NCBI RefSeq assembly: GCF_003576475.1
Contig: NZ_QWGR01000003.1
Location: 1 to 64,000, forward strand
Length of the DNA stretch: 64,000 bases
Reading direction: 5' to 3'
Source of the DNA: Maribellus luteus
GTDB lineage: Bacteria > Bacteroidota > Bacteroidia > Bacteroidales > Prolixibacteraceae
The position numbers and the translations under genes were made by a program. A model generated the notes under the pieces. That model was not told where the DNA came from. It did not search any database and saw nothing but the letters and a program-made list of their open reading frames with translations. Of this stretch, positions 1 to 8,778 are shown in pieces. How positions within the stretch are numbered: the first letter of the stretch is position 1; the number at the start of each line of letters is the position of its first letter.

Positions 1-677
1 TGTTCAAAGAAGTAAGTACTTCCTTTGCTATGTCCCAGCAGGTCGACAAAAACGAGTGCATTCTTATCCTGTTTCTTAAGCCTGTTGCTAATTTTGGCCC
101 CTACCGAAGACGGTACCGCCCATTTGCCTACACCGCCCAAAGCAATTTCATCAATATGAGAATAGATGTATTTACCATTGGGAAGATTCTCCGATATTTT
201 CTTGATCTCAGCATCCAGGTATTGCTCAAATTCCGGACTGTTTACGTGCTCTTTAATCGCCAGACTCCGGTAATAATCTTTATCATCGCCCTCAGGTAAT
301 CCGGGTATTTTATCGATGTAGGCATGCAGCATTGGTGAAAACGGATTGAGAATATGTATTTTATCCGCCATGTAATCTTTTTGGGTGCCCGGTGTTACAA
401 AAAGCATGTTAAATGGCTCCGATTTTTTTTTGAACAGGGCCGCATTTTCGCGGTAGGCTTGTTCATCCGCTTCCGGAGAATTCGTAAAGGAGTAACCGGG
501 AACATGCCAGGTTCCGATGGCAAAAAACTTTTCATATTCGCTGCTTCCTGTTTTTTTGCTCATAATCCAAGCATCACGGCCTGCTTTCCAGTTAAAATGT
601 TGTGCCTGCAAACCCACGGGGTACATATCGATAATTAATAAGAGTAAAGCGATGTAAATTAGTTTCATATCATTCAT
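1..677 (-). CDS. Secreted protein of unknown function, last gene of the glycan locus (3' end cut off)
   Basis: The reading frame is open from an ATG at 677 to the window edge, so about 225 N-terminal residues are visible and the C-terminus is missing. A second ATG at 668 (MKLIYIALLL) is an equally good start. The N-terminus is a signal peptide: a hydrophobic stretch ending in GLQA before Q, with no lipobox cysteine. The visible mature part is soluble and rich in aromatic and charged residues. Its position at the 3' end of a SusC/SusD operon suggests a secreted enzyme or binding protein acting on the locus substrate, but I recognise no family. A 184-bp gap holding a hairpin and a possible promoter separates it from the preceding gene, so it may be partly uncoupled from the operon. 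Confidence 0.7.
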   Translation of the reverse strand, partial: MNDMKLIYIALLLLIIDMYPVGLQAQHFNWKAGRDAWIMSKKTGSSEYEKFFAIGTWHVPGYSFTNSPEADEQAYRENAALFKKKSEPFNMLFVTPGTQKDYMADKIHILNPFSPMLHAYIDKIPGLPEGDDKDYYRSLAIKEHVNSPEFEQYLDAEIKKISENLPNGKYIYSHIDEIALGGVGKWAVPSSVGAKISNRLKKQDKNALVFVDLLGHSKGSTYFFE

Positions 678-701
678 AGAATTTGGTTTTATGATTTTAT
701 T

Positions 702-766
702 GCACTAGTTATCAGTAAACTGCAAGCAAAAATCGAAATATACAGATTTATATCATTGTCAATGAT
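702..766 (-). promoter_or_regulatory. Possible promoter and palindromic operator before the secreted-protein gene
   Basis: On the minus strand a TATATTTC element lies about 17 bp downstream of an ATTG, resembling the Bacteroidota -33 (TTTG) / -7 (TAnnTTTG) arrangement and pointing to the gene starting at 677. A 15-bp perfect palindrome, ATCATTG-T-CAATGAT at 752-766, overlaps the -33 side. Seen: the motifs. Inferred: promoter activity and operator role. Confidence 0.3.
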
Positions 767-804
767 TGATAACTTTATAACACAACCACCAGGGGAGAAA
801 GTAT

Positions 805-841
805 ATAGTGCCCGCTTTTGTCAAATATTCGCGGGCACTAT
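805..841 (-). terminator. Hairpin downstream of the DUF4361-like lipoprotein gene
   Basis: An 11-bp perfect inverted repeat (ATAGTGCCCGC / GCGGGCACTAT) with a 15-nt loop starts about 20 nt after the stop codon of the 861-1724 gene. No T-run follows on the minus strand, so it may be a processing or mRNA-stability hairpin, or a weak terminator, rather than a classical intrinsic terminator. Confidence 0.5.
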
Positions 842-860
842 TGTTCTCGAAACGGGAGGA

Positions 861-1724
861 CTAATCTTCTTCGTATTCGAGGTTTACAATTTTCTCTTTT
901 ATCGAAATTTCATCCCCATCGCTGTCAGTAAAAGAATAAAACAGCTCAAAACTCATTGTCTCTTTATTGTAGGTACTGCCGCCTAAATCGGTTACCAGAG
1001 CATCTTCCCACGGAGTAATCGTTACATTAACACTGTCTTGGGCAATGGTTAGCAACATATAATTTGTACTTATGAAAGCCTTATTATCAGGTAATGTATG
1101 AATTGGCATTCTTACCTGGTTAGCTGAAATCGCTTTTAAATATGGCTGAACAGAACGGTTTGTTTCAGGCAATTCTCTGGAACTCCCAGAGTAATCTCCC
1201 GAAAAGCCATTAACCATCTTGATTTCATGAATAATGGTGCTTAATTTCGAATTCACTTCATAAGCCTTGCTATTGGAGCTAATTGTCAAAGGTAGCACAT
1301 AACAGCTGTCAGGATCAAGTCCGTCAACGGAGAAAGGAATACTTAAAACGCCATATTCTGTTCCTTTTTTAATAGTAACAACAGAATTGTTTAATGTAAA
1401 ATTGGATTCAGGAATTAAATTTTTCTTTATGTAGTTTGGATTGGCAATTGCATTTATATTGTTGAAAGAGTCCAATACATGGTAATCCAGATGGAGTTCA
1501 ATATCTATGTCGTGGCTGGTCGGTTCCGTCCCGCCACAATAAACGGATAAATCGATTGTATTACCTTCTGCTCCATAAAAATACTCTTCTTCAAAGAGTA
1601 AATTGTTGCTATTGACGATGTAAATGACTTTTTTATATTGTTCGCCAAAGTCCACCTCCGAATTGCAAGCAGTAAGGATACTGCCTGCAACTATTAATAA
1701 TAGTATATAATAATTCGTCCTCAT
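861..1724 (-). CDS. DUF1735/DUF4361-type surface lipoprotein of the SusCD locus
   Basis: This 287-residue protein starts with a lipoprotein signal (hydrophobic stretch, then LTAC with Cys20), so it should be exported and lipidated. The first half resembles the BT_3987-like DUF1735 domain found in accessory glycan-binding lipoproteins. The C-terminal half, around GFSGDYSG and LGGSTYNKETMSFELFY, resembles DUF4361. It lies 20 bp downstream of the susD gene in the same direction. Known for the family: such proteins accompany SusD and are thought to act as surface glycan-binding proteins. Inferred: the same role here. No catalytic motif is visible and the ligand cannot be read from the sequence. 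Confidence 0.75.
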   Translation of the reverse strand: MRTNYYILLLIVAGSILTACNSEVDFGEQYKKVIYIVNSNNLLFEEEYFYGAEGNTIDLSVYCGGTEPTSHDIDIELHLDYHVLDSFNNINAIANPNYIKKNLIPESNFTLNNSVVTIKKGTEYGVLSIPFSVDGLDPDSCYVLPLTISSNSKAYEVNSKLSTIIHEIKMVNGFSGDYSGSSRELPETNRSVQPYLKAISANQVRMPIHTLPDNKAFISTNYMLLTIAQDSVNVTITPWEDALVTDLGGSTYNKETMSFELFYSFTDSDGDEISIKEKIVNLEYEED

Positions 1725-1744
1725 AATTTTATGTTTGATAAGTA

Positions 1745-3763
1745 TTAATATCCAGGGAATTGATCCAGATTAGGATTCTTATCGGTTTCATGCTTTGGTA
1801 TAGGAAAAAATGTTTGCCTGTTGGTGAATACTTTATAGGTATAATCTCTCTCTCTAACTACAACCTTTTTATAGTAATCATCCATTTCCCCTGATGACGC
1901 GTTTATATTACATCCCAGCACGGGAAGATTTTCATACTTTACTGCATTTTTAGTACGACGCAAATCAAAATATCTTCTGTTTTCCCAGGCCATTTCAATT
2001 TGGCGTTCTCTCAGAATTAATTCTCTCATTCTTTCTTTGTCGGCTAAATCGGTATCCGTTATTCCGGGTAATCCTGCCCGATAACGAATTAAGTTAAAGC
2101 AACGTTTCATTTCGGCAACATCCCTGGATACAGTAACTTCGTTTATAGTATAGCTTCCATCCAGTTCATTCATAGCTTCTACATAATTTAGATAGACTTC
2201 AGCCATGCGGTAAACAATATTGTATTTATTTTTTTGTCTGCCTCCGCTTATGTAAGAATCTTCATAATGAGTGAACTTACGACAAAGGTATCCCGTCATT
2301 GGGTAATCTTCAGCATCTGCTCCTCCATGGGACAATGCAAATTCTTTACCGCTCTTCGAGTCTCTGTAGAATTTGGCAACTTTACCATCCTGTTGATCGA
2401 TTTTATCAGGAGGCGTAGTAACCGAAGGATAATAAGAATTGTTGTATGCAACGGTTGCATAAAAGCGCATCTCTCGGTTCACATACCACTTATGAGTTCC
2501 ACTTAAAATGGTAAATCCATCACTGCTTTTCGAACCCGAAAAAATAACTTCGTTGTCGGTATACCCTGTTTCGTGGGGATAGGACTCGCTCGCATTATCT
2601 ATTGTGCGGCCATCAATCATATAATACGCATCCGCTAAATTCTGAGTAATATCGAAAGATCCCCAACCTCCGAGCATGGTAGGTGCAGAATACCGAAAAC
2701 AGTCATTAACACTAGTGCTCTGACGCGAGAATAGTATTTCCCGGTTGGAAGATGCCAATACACATTCTCCATTAAACATATCAGCATACGAATGGAATGG
2801 ATCAATTCCTCCCACTCCGTTAGGGAAATCGCCTTGTTCATGTTCGGGAACAGGAAGATATGGGGTATTTTCCATTTGGGGAACAGTATATAAGTCGTAA
2901 GGCTTTAGATCAACTAGGCGTTTGGCATTCGCGGCTGCTATCGCCCATTTTTCAGGATTGAAATCAGGATTCAGATAAGGGGTGCCCTCATCGTTCATAA
3001 AATTGGAAAATTCCTGGTTTTGTCCATTATATAGTGGGCTTGCCGTATAAAGGGATAATCTCGACAACACAGCCATAGCAGAATACTTTGTTGGACGGCC
3101 TATCTCTGTATTGTCCCTTACTTGGGAAGGAAGCAACTGTATTGCTGTTTCCAAAAGAGAAGACACATAATCACTGCACTCATCCCAGGTATTACGTTCC
3201 ACCATCATTTCTTTGAGGGAAACATCAAAATCAATTGGATCGTCCGGCATAATAGGAACTGGTCCCCAAGCCAACATTAGCTCAAAGTATATGCATGCTT
3301 TTAAAAAAGTTGCCTCGCCAATCCATTCAGAACGCTTTAATTCACTTACTTCTTTACATTCATTTACACGCGTTATGAATGTATTTGCTTTCCGGATTCC
3401 TTCATAAAAATAGTCCCATCGATCAAAGTCATTTAGATTTTCAGGCGTAATTTTGCCGTTTGCAAAATAGTTGAAGTTATGCCATGTTTTCCAGTATGTA
3501 CAAAGGCCCTCGTCGGTTATTAGCGTATAAGGCATTCCCTGGTGCCATGCAATATTACTACCGTTATCGACTAAATAGCTGTAAACATTATTCAAATATT
3601 CTTGCGTATATTCTTTTTTTACGAAAAGGGTATCTAATGTAAACAAGTCGGATATATAAGGATCAATGTCCAGGTACTTACTACAGGATTGAAAAGTCAT
3701 TGAAAATCCAATGACTACAGAAAGAAATCCTGTCAATAAATATTTTTTTATTTTTATTTTCAT
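1745..3763 (-). CDS. SusD/RagB family nutrient-binding outer-membrane lipoprotein
   Basis: At 672 residues this is a long SusD. The N-terminus has a lipobox (FQSC, Cys27) followed by the SusD-typical KYLDIDPY. The middle contains the alpha-helical SusD core (the WDYFYEGIRKANTFI region and GEATFLKACIYFELMLAWG). The C-terminus has the conserved RELILRERQIEMAWENRRYFDLRR block and ends ETDKNPNLDQFPGY, typical of RagB/SusD. SusD forms the lid on the SusC barrel and captures oligosaccharide on the cell surface. Here it is separated from susC by one extra gene (3845-5221), which departs from the usual adjacent susC-susD pair. It is followed closely by the DUF4361-like lipoprotein. Confidence 0.95.
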   Translation of the reverse strand: MKIKIKKYLLTGFLSVVIGFSMTFQSCSKYLDIDPYISDLFTLDTLFVKKEYTQEYLNNVYSYLVDNGSNIAWHQGMPYTLITDEGLCTYWKTWHNFNYFANGKITPENLNDFDRWDYFYEGIRKANTFITRVNECKEVSELKRSEWIGEATFLKACIYFELMLAWGPVPIMPDDPIDFDVSLKEMMVERNTWDECSDYVSSLLETAIQLLPSQVRDNTEIGRPTKYSAMAVLSRLSLYTASPLYNGQNQEFSNFMNDEGTPYLNPDFNPEKWAIAAANAKRLVDLKPYDLYTVPQMENTPYLPVPEHEQGDFPNGVGGIDPFHSYADMFNGECVLASSNREILFSRQSTSVNDCFRYSAPTMLGGWGSFDITQNLADAYYMIDGRTIDNASESYPHETGYTDNEVIFSGSKSSDGFTILSGTHKWYVNREMRFYATVAYNNSYYPSVTTPPDKIDQQDGKVAKFYRDSKSGKEFALSHGGADAEDYPMTGYLCRKFTHYEDSYISGGRQKNKYNIVYRMAEVYLNYVEAMNELDGSYTINEVTVSRDVAEMKRCFNLIRYRAGLPGITDTDLADKERMRELILRERQIEMAWENRRYFDLRRTKNAVKYENLPVLGCNINASSGEMDDYYKKVVVRERDYTYKVFTNRQTFFPIPKHETDKNPNLDQFPGY

Positions 3764-3844
3764 CTGTTTATTATTTTAAATTTTAATAGCATCTGAAGGA
3801 GTTAATTCCACTACGTTTCGTTGAACGCCATTTGGTCTTGTACG

Positions 3845-5221
3845 TTATTGTATTGCGATACAGCGTATTGTATAATTATAGGTATCGGCTACATAAACTA
3901 TCCCATCAGGAGTAACAGCTACGTCATAAGGAGTATTAAAAAGTGCTTCGTTCGGTTTTCCGTCTTTATATCCTTTTTGTCCGGGAACACCTGCCATTAT
4001 AGTACAATTTAAGTCCTCATCGATTTTCCATATAACATGGTTAGAATAATCAGTAACGTATATATTTCCTTCATAGTCACACGCTAAACCTTCAATAGAA
4101 CCAAGTTGAGCAAATTTACCATTACCTTCCTTTGCCGCTCCTGCCCCCATTCCAACAATATGAATTAGATCATCCTGGGTTATCCATGGTTTGTTCTTCT
4201 CTGCATCGATATTGTGTGGATTGAATTTATAGATTCTACCCCAGCCTTCACATGATACGTAAATATGTTTGTCTTTAGGGTTATAAGCCATATGGGACCA
4301 TGAATCCGTATTTATTTTTTCACCTATCAGCTCCACTTTTTTTGATTGTTGATTCACCCTGAGCAACTTATTCCCGCTCGATGACAATAAATATACGTAC
4401 TCATCGTCTGCGGTTAGTCCGTAATAATATGTGCTTCCTGCTATATAGTCTCCATCATCATCCTTTTGATCATAGTAAGCTTCAGGTTCCTGCCAGTTCG
4501 ATTTCTTAAATGCACCATAAAAAAGCAAGGGTTTCGAAGCACTGCTTCTTTCTACAACAAAATAAGAGGAGAAGTCTAAATTGAAAGAGCCTTGCCACGG
4601 ACTATTCAGACCTGACATTAAAGAAGATAGCCTATTGTCGGGAATCGATATTTGCCTGATTTTTCCACCCCAGTCATCGGCAACGAAAAGCGTATTTCCG
4701 GTACTGTCGACATCGACCATGGCTGGCCTCCTAAATGAGCCTTCCTGCATTGTTCCGTCAGCTACAGCGCTTACACCTTGTTGCCCGGCAACTGTTGTAA
4801 CGGTAGCTTTTACAAAATACTTGAATTGAACATCTTCCAATTCTGCTTCAACATAGGCAGGGACCCCATCAGGGTCAACTCCTGTTTCTATAGCCACTTT
4901 TATGTCTGAAAGCTCTCCCGGTTGTTTGGGAACCATTGCATAAATAGCATTATTCTGTACTTTGAGGATAAGTGCTTCTTTTTTATTAAAGAATAACTTG
5001 ACCTTTGCTATATCATTCCCGAAGTTTGATCCATTTACCACAACCCGTGTTCCCAGTCCGCCTTCTTTAGGGCCTATGCCGTTAACCAAAACCGGGGAAT
5101 TAGGTGAGTAGGGAATATCATGGATATTCTCCTCTTGATTTTCTTTTTCACAGGCACATACAGCCACAAAGAAAATTAGAATAAAGAGGAAATATGGTTT
5201 TTTAATTATTCGACTTTTCAT
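3845..5221 (-). CDS. IPT/TIG and NHL-repeat lipoprotein between susC and susD
   Basis: This 458-residue protein begins with a lipoprotein-type signal (AVCAC then EKEN). Residues about 42-135 form an immunoglobulin-like IPT/TIG domain (GIGPKEGGLGTRVVVNGSNF). From about 140 to the end there are NHL-type beta-propeller repeats, with blocks such as GNTLFVADDWGGKIRQI, GNIYVTDYSNHVIWKID and GIVYVADTYNYTIRCI. This arrangement is known in surface lipoproteins of some Bacteroidota glycan loci, where a propeller may bind glycan or protein. No catalytic residues are evident. It starts 18 bp after susC stops, so it is co-transcribed. Function inferred: surface binding or structural component of the SusC/SusD complex. 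Confidence 0.85.
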   Translation of the reverse strand: MKSRIIKKPYFLFILIFFVAVCACEKENQEENIHDIPYSPNSPVLVNGIGPKEGGLGTRVVVNGSNFGNDIAKVKLFFNKKEALILKVQNNAIYAMVPKQPGELSDIKVAIETGVDPDGVPAYVEAELEDVQFKYFVKATVTTVAGQQGVSAVADGTMQEGSFRRPAMVDVDSTGNTLFVADDWGGKIRQISIPDNRLSSLMSGLNSPWQGSFNLDFSSYFVVERSSASKPLLFYGAFKKSNWQEPEAYYDQKDDDGDYIAGSTYYYGLTADDEYVYLLSSSGNKLLRVNQQSKKVELIGEKINTDSWSHMAYNPKDKHIYVSCEGWGRIYKFNPHNIDAEKNKPWITQDDLIHIVGMGAGAAKEGNGKFAQLGSIEGLACDYEGNIYVTDYSNHVIWKIDEDLNCTIMAGVPGQKGYKDGKPNEALFNTPYDVAVTPDGIVYVADTYNYTIRCIAIQ

Positions 5222-5239
5222 AGGTCATTATTTTTATGT

Positions 5240-8200
5240 TTAGAAAGACAGTTGTATCAGCATTGAATAAGAACGGGGAATCGGATAAACAGCACCGTTT
5301 GAACTGGCCTGTTCAGGATCCCACAGTTTTACCTTATCCCATACATATAAATTGTCAGCAACAAAAGCTGCACGGCAACTTTTAATATATACTCTTTCGG
5401 TTATTGATTTGGGAATTGTATAACCAATTTCTAGTGTTTTCAACCTCAAATAACTTGCGTCAGACAACCAGAATGTAGAATTTCGGTTATTGTTTTCGTT
5501 ATAACCATAAGTTAACCGGGGGAATCTGGCATTAGGATTTTCCGTAGCAGGATTTCCGGAATAAGATGCGGGCGTCCATCTGTTTTTTTGTTCATTTACA
5601 ATGCTGAGTACATTTCCTGTAGCTCCACCTGAAAATGGATAATAACCAGCACCACCCATAAAATAATCGACCTGGCTTGCTCCTCTGAAGAAAATATTAA
5701 AATCAAAATGTTTCCAGCTCAAACTGGTAGCAAAGCCATATTGCAACTTTGGGATGTTGGAATTGCCGATAGGCACTATATCGTCATCATTAATAATCCC
5801 ATCCCCATTTACATCTTTGTATTTGATATCCCCAGGCAATACTTTTCCATACTGTGTTGGGCTGTTCTTCACATCCTCTTCGTCCTTAAATAAACCCAAT
5901 GCAATTAACCCTCTGGTTACGTTATTGCTGGTCCCTTTTTTCCCAAGGTATGGATAACGCGGAGCTACTTCGTCATAATCTAAAATTTTATCTCTTGTCA
6001 ATGTAAAATTACCTCGCAACTCCATCGATACTTCCCCGAATTTCTTATTATAAGAAGCTGTTCCATCGGCTCCCCAACTCTTCATTTTGCCTACATTTCC
6101 CCATGGCTTTGTTCCCACACCAATGGTTCCGGGGAGCGTAACGCGCTGCATAAATATATTGTTTCGGCGATCAATAAATCCATCCACAGTAATGCTCAGT
6201 GCATTCCAAAGTTGAATATCAATACCTAAATTCTGTTTTATTGCTTTTTCCCAAACCAGGCCCGTTGAACCTAACGTTGACTCAGTAACACCGCCTACAC
6301 CGGAAGCAATATCACCAAACGCGTATCCAGGTGCGTCCATGTTGATATAAGTCAGATAAGGGAAACGGACATCACTACTGATTTTATCATTCCCTACCAA
6401 ACCATACGAATAACGTAACTTTAATGAATTAATAAAGGGTGCTTTTTCTTTTATAAAGGAATAATTTGACAGCACATAGCCAAGTGCAACAGATGGGAAA
6501 AAGCCAAATCGTTCTCCTTTTGGAAAGTTTTCCGAACCATTGTATCCGAAGTTTCCTTCGATAAAATATATATCATCATAAGAGTAGGTTAAACGCCCGG
6601 CCATTCCGAGATTACGATAAGGAATCGAGCCAATTTCATCATGAATGTCAGTACGGGTATAGTCTCTCTGATTGTAAAGGTACATAACCCCAATCCGGTG
6701 TTTTTCGTTGACTATCTTACTATAATCGGCTTTCCCCTCCATGTAAATTGTCCTAACTCCGTACGAAGAACTACTAAAATTCATTGGAGTTGCAACTACT
6801 GTTTTGGTGGTGATCAATTCTCCTGTTTTCCAATTCCGATCCGTTGCAAAAAACAAATCGGGCATTTTTGTCCTTCCTGTAGTGTGTGCATTAAAGTTAT
6901 CAAATGAAACCGAACCTGTTACCTTTAGCCCTTCCAGCAAAAAATCTAAATTTTGTTCGAGAACCAATAACGACTCTATCGAGTTTTCTCGTTCTGTTAT
7001 AAATCCGGTTTCGTTTAACAAAACGGAAGGAGAAACGTTGTTTTGAGTTTTGCCATAAGCAGGTAACTGTCCGTTGGAATATCTAATCGGAACAGTTAAA
7101 GGTGTTAAATTGGCTTGAGCACTCCATATACTCGATGTAGTTCCAATACCCGGACGGTTTAAATCAACGAGCTTTGCAGAAAGCAACAAACTCACTTTGG
7201 TTGTAGGAGTTACATTGACATCAATATTACTTCTAAATGTGTACTGATTTCGTTTAACGTTTGAATTGTATTTTTCTAAACCGGTTTGTTTGTAAATAGC
7301 ATCATTTGTACGATAAGAACCACTCATATAATAGCCGGTGTTTTTCCCTCCTCCGGAAATGTTGATGTTCCCCTGCATTCCCCATGTATTTTTTTTCAGG
7401 ATTTCATTTTGCCAATCTACATCCGGGAAAAAATCTGGGTCCATCCTGTATTTAATAATATCATATACTTCGGGAGAATATACGGATTTCCCGCCCCGCA
7501 CCAATTGAGCTTCATTGGCCAGCATGGCATAATCGAATCCTCCAAGATAATCAGGTAAACGAGGTAATGTTTCCATGGTGGTTTTCACGTTGGCATTGAT
7601 TGAAACTTTACCCTCACTTCCTCTTTTGGTATTAATAAGTACAACTCCGTTTGCACCCCGGGCGCCGTATACAGCTGTAGCTGTGGCATCTTTTAAAATC
7701 GAGAAGCTTTCAATATCTTCAGGCGCAAGTTCATTTAAGCTGCTTGCCCCCCGGTCGATACCATCAATTAAAATAAGTGCACCACTATTGGCCCCGAATG
7801 TGCTTATTCCCCGAATCCAGAATTCCGATACATCTTGTCCAGGTTCTCCGCTTCGCTGAACGCCAACCAACCCAGCTATCCTTCCTGCCAGTAAATTCGA
7901 AACCGAAGTTACCCCTCCAATATTCAAATCCTTGGTCGTAATATTTGCAACGGAGCCAACAACGCTTACTTTGCGTTGCGTGCCATATCCAACTGCAACA
8001 ACTTCTCCTATATCCCGCGTTTCTTCTTCCAGAACAATATTAAAAACAGTTTTTCCTTCAATTGCTATGGTGCGGGTTTTCATGCCTATAAATGAAAACT
8101 GAAGGGAATCGGATGCAGGGGAAATCATTAAATGAAATTCACCATCGGCATTTGTTACAGTACCGTTTGTTGTACCTTTCTCCATTACTGTAACTCCCGG

Positions 8201-8674
8201 AAGAAATTGTCCATTCGGATCTGTCACTAATCCGGTGACTTCTTTTTCCTCTTTCTGTGAAGGCCCTGACTCTCGCAGTTGATTCTCTATATTATCCGGG
8301 ATTGCTGCTTTTTCGTCGGTCAGAATTACGATTTGCCTGTCATAGATACGGTATACGTTTGGAGTGTTTTCGAAAACCTGATCTAGAACGGTTTCTACAG
8401 TTCTGTTTTTCACATTAACCGTCACACGGCGGTTTATGTCCACCCACTTTTCATTATAAAGCAAAATGAATTCGCTATTATCTTCGATTTCTTCGAACAC
8501 TTCCCTAACAGTTGCATTTTTCATCTTTAGGTGAAAGCGTGCAGCCTGTGAGTAAGTTTCAGCCGCAGAAACAGTGAGTACCGAAAAAATTAAAAAGGTT
8601 AGTAGCTTCATTCTTAACACAATTTTAGAAAGGCTCCCTCGAGTGAAGCCATGCAATTTTCGCTTTTTTTTCAT
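5240..8674 (-). CDS. SusC/RagA family TonB-linked outer-membrane transporter with STN domain
   Basis: The 1144-residue protein has, in order: a signal peptide (to about AAETYSQA), an STN (secretin/TonB short N-terminal) domain at roughly 48-120, a carboxypeptidase-regulatory-like beta sandwich at about 143-222 (VTGLVTDPNGQFLPGVTV), a TonB-box-like DIGEVVAVGYGTQ, a plug domain, and a long 22-strand-type barrel ending in an aromatic (QLSF). It would import glycan fragments across the outer membrane with energy from TonB-ExbBD. The STN domain is the signature of transporters that signal through a FecR anti-sigma factor, and fecR and a sigma gene lie just upstream. A hairpin separates it from fecR. 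Confidence 0.97.
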   Translation of the reverse strand: MKKKRKLHGFTRGSLSKIVLRMKLLTFLIFSVLTVSAAETYSQAARFHLKMKNATVREVFEEIEDNSEFILLYNEKWVDINRRVTVNVKNRTVETVLDQVFENTPNVYRIYDRQIVILTDEKAAIPDNIENQLRESGPSQKEEKEVTGLVTDPNGQFLPGVTVMEKGTTNGTVTNADGEFHLMISPASDSLQFSFIGMKTRTIAIEGKTVFNIVLEEETRDIGEVVAVGYGTQRKVSVVGSVANITTKDLNIGGVTSVSNLLAGRIAGLVGVQRSGEPGQDVSEFWIRGISTFGANSGALILIDGIDRGASSLNELAPEDIESFSILKDATATAVYGARGANGVVLINTKRGSEGKVSINANVKTTMETLPRLPDYLGGFDYAMLANEAQLVRGGKSVYSPEVYDIIKYRMDPDFFPDVDWQNEILKKNTWGMQGNINISGGGKNTGYYMSGSYRTNDAIYKQTGLEKYNSNVKRNQYTFRSNIDVNVTPTTKVSLLLSAKLVDLNRPGIGTTSSIWSAQANLTPLTVPIRYSNGQLPAYGKTQNNVSPSVLLNETGFITERENSIESLLVLEQNLDFLLEGLKVTGSVSFDNFNAHTTGRTKMPDLFFATDRNWKTGELITTKTVVATPMNFSSSSYGVRTIYMEGKADYSKIVNEKHRIGVMYLYNQRDYTRTDIHDEIGSIPYRNLGMAGRLTYSYDDIYFIEGNFGYNGSENFPKGERFGFFPSVALGYVLSNYSFIKEKAPFINSLKLRYSYGLVGNDKISSDVRFPYLTYINMDAPGYAFGDIASGVGGVTESTLGSTGLVWEKAIKQNLGIDIQLWNALSITVDGFIDRRNNIFMQRVTLPGTIGVGTKPWGNVGKMKSWGADGTASYNKKFGEVSMELRGNFTLTRDKILDYDEVAPRYPYLGKKGTSNNVTRGLIALGLFKDEEDVKNSPTQYGKVLPGDIKYKDVNGDGIINDDDIVPIGNSNIPKLQYGFATSLSWKHFDFNIFFRGASQVDYFMGGAGYYPFSGGATGNVLSIVNEQKNRWTPASYSGNPATENPNARFPRLTYGYNENNNRNSTFWLSDASYLRLKTLEIGYTIPKSITERVYIKSCRAAFVADNLYVWDKVKLWDPEQASSNGAVYPIPRSYSMLIQLSF

Positions 8675-8717
8675 ACTTTTAGGTTGTTTTAAATTAACTC
8701 ATATTTAAACATAAGTG

Positions 8718-8748
8718 AAAACTGGCGGGCGGGCAGGCCCCCGGTTTT
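8718..8748 (-). promoter_or_regulatory. GC-rich hairpin in the fecR-susC gap
   Basis: In the 104-bp gap the minus strand reads a GAAAACCGGGGGCC...CCCGCCAGTTTTC inverted repeat with one mismatch and one wobble, followed by TTTTCACTT. This could partly terminate transcription after fecR (attenuation) or protect the abundant susC mRNA 5' end. The GC-rich block stands out against its AT-rich surroundings. Termination or attenuation is inference. Confidence 0.4.
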
Positions 8749-8778
8749 CTTTTTATTAATTGATTCGTTTATTGGGTA

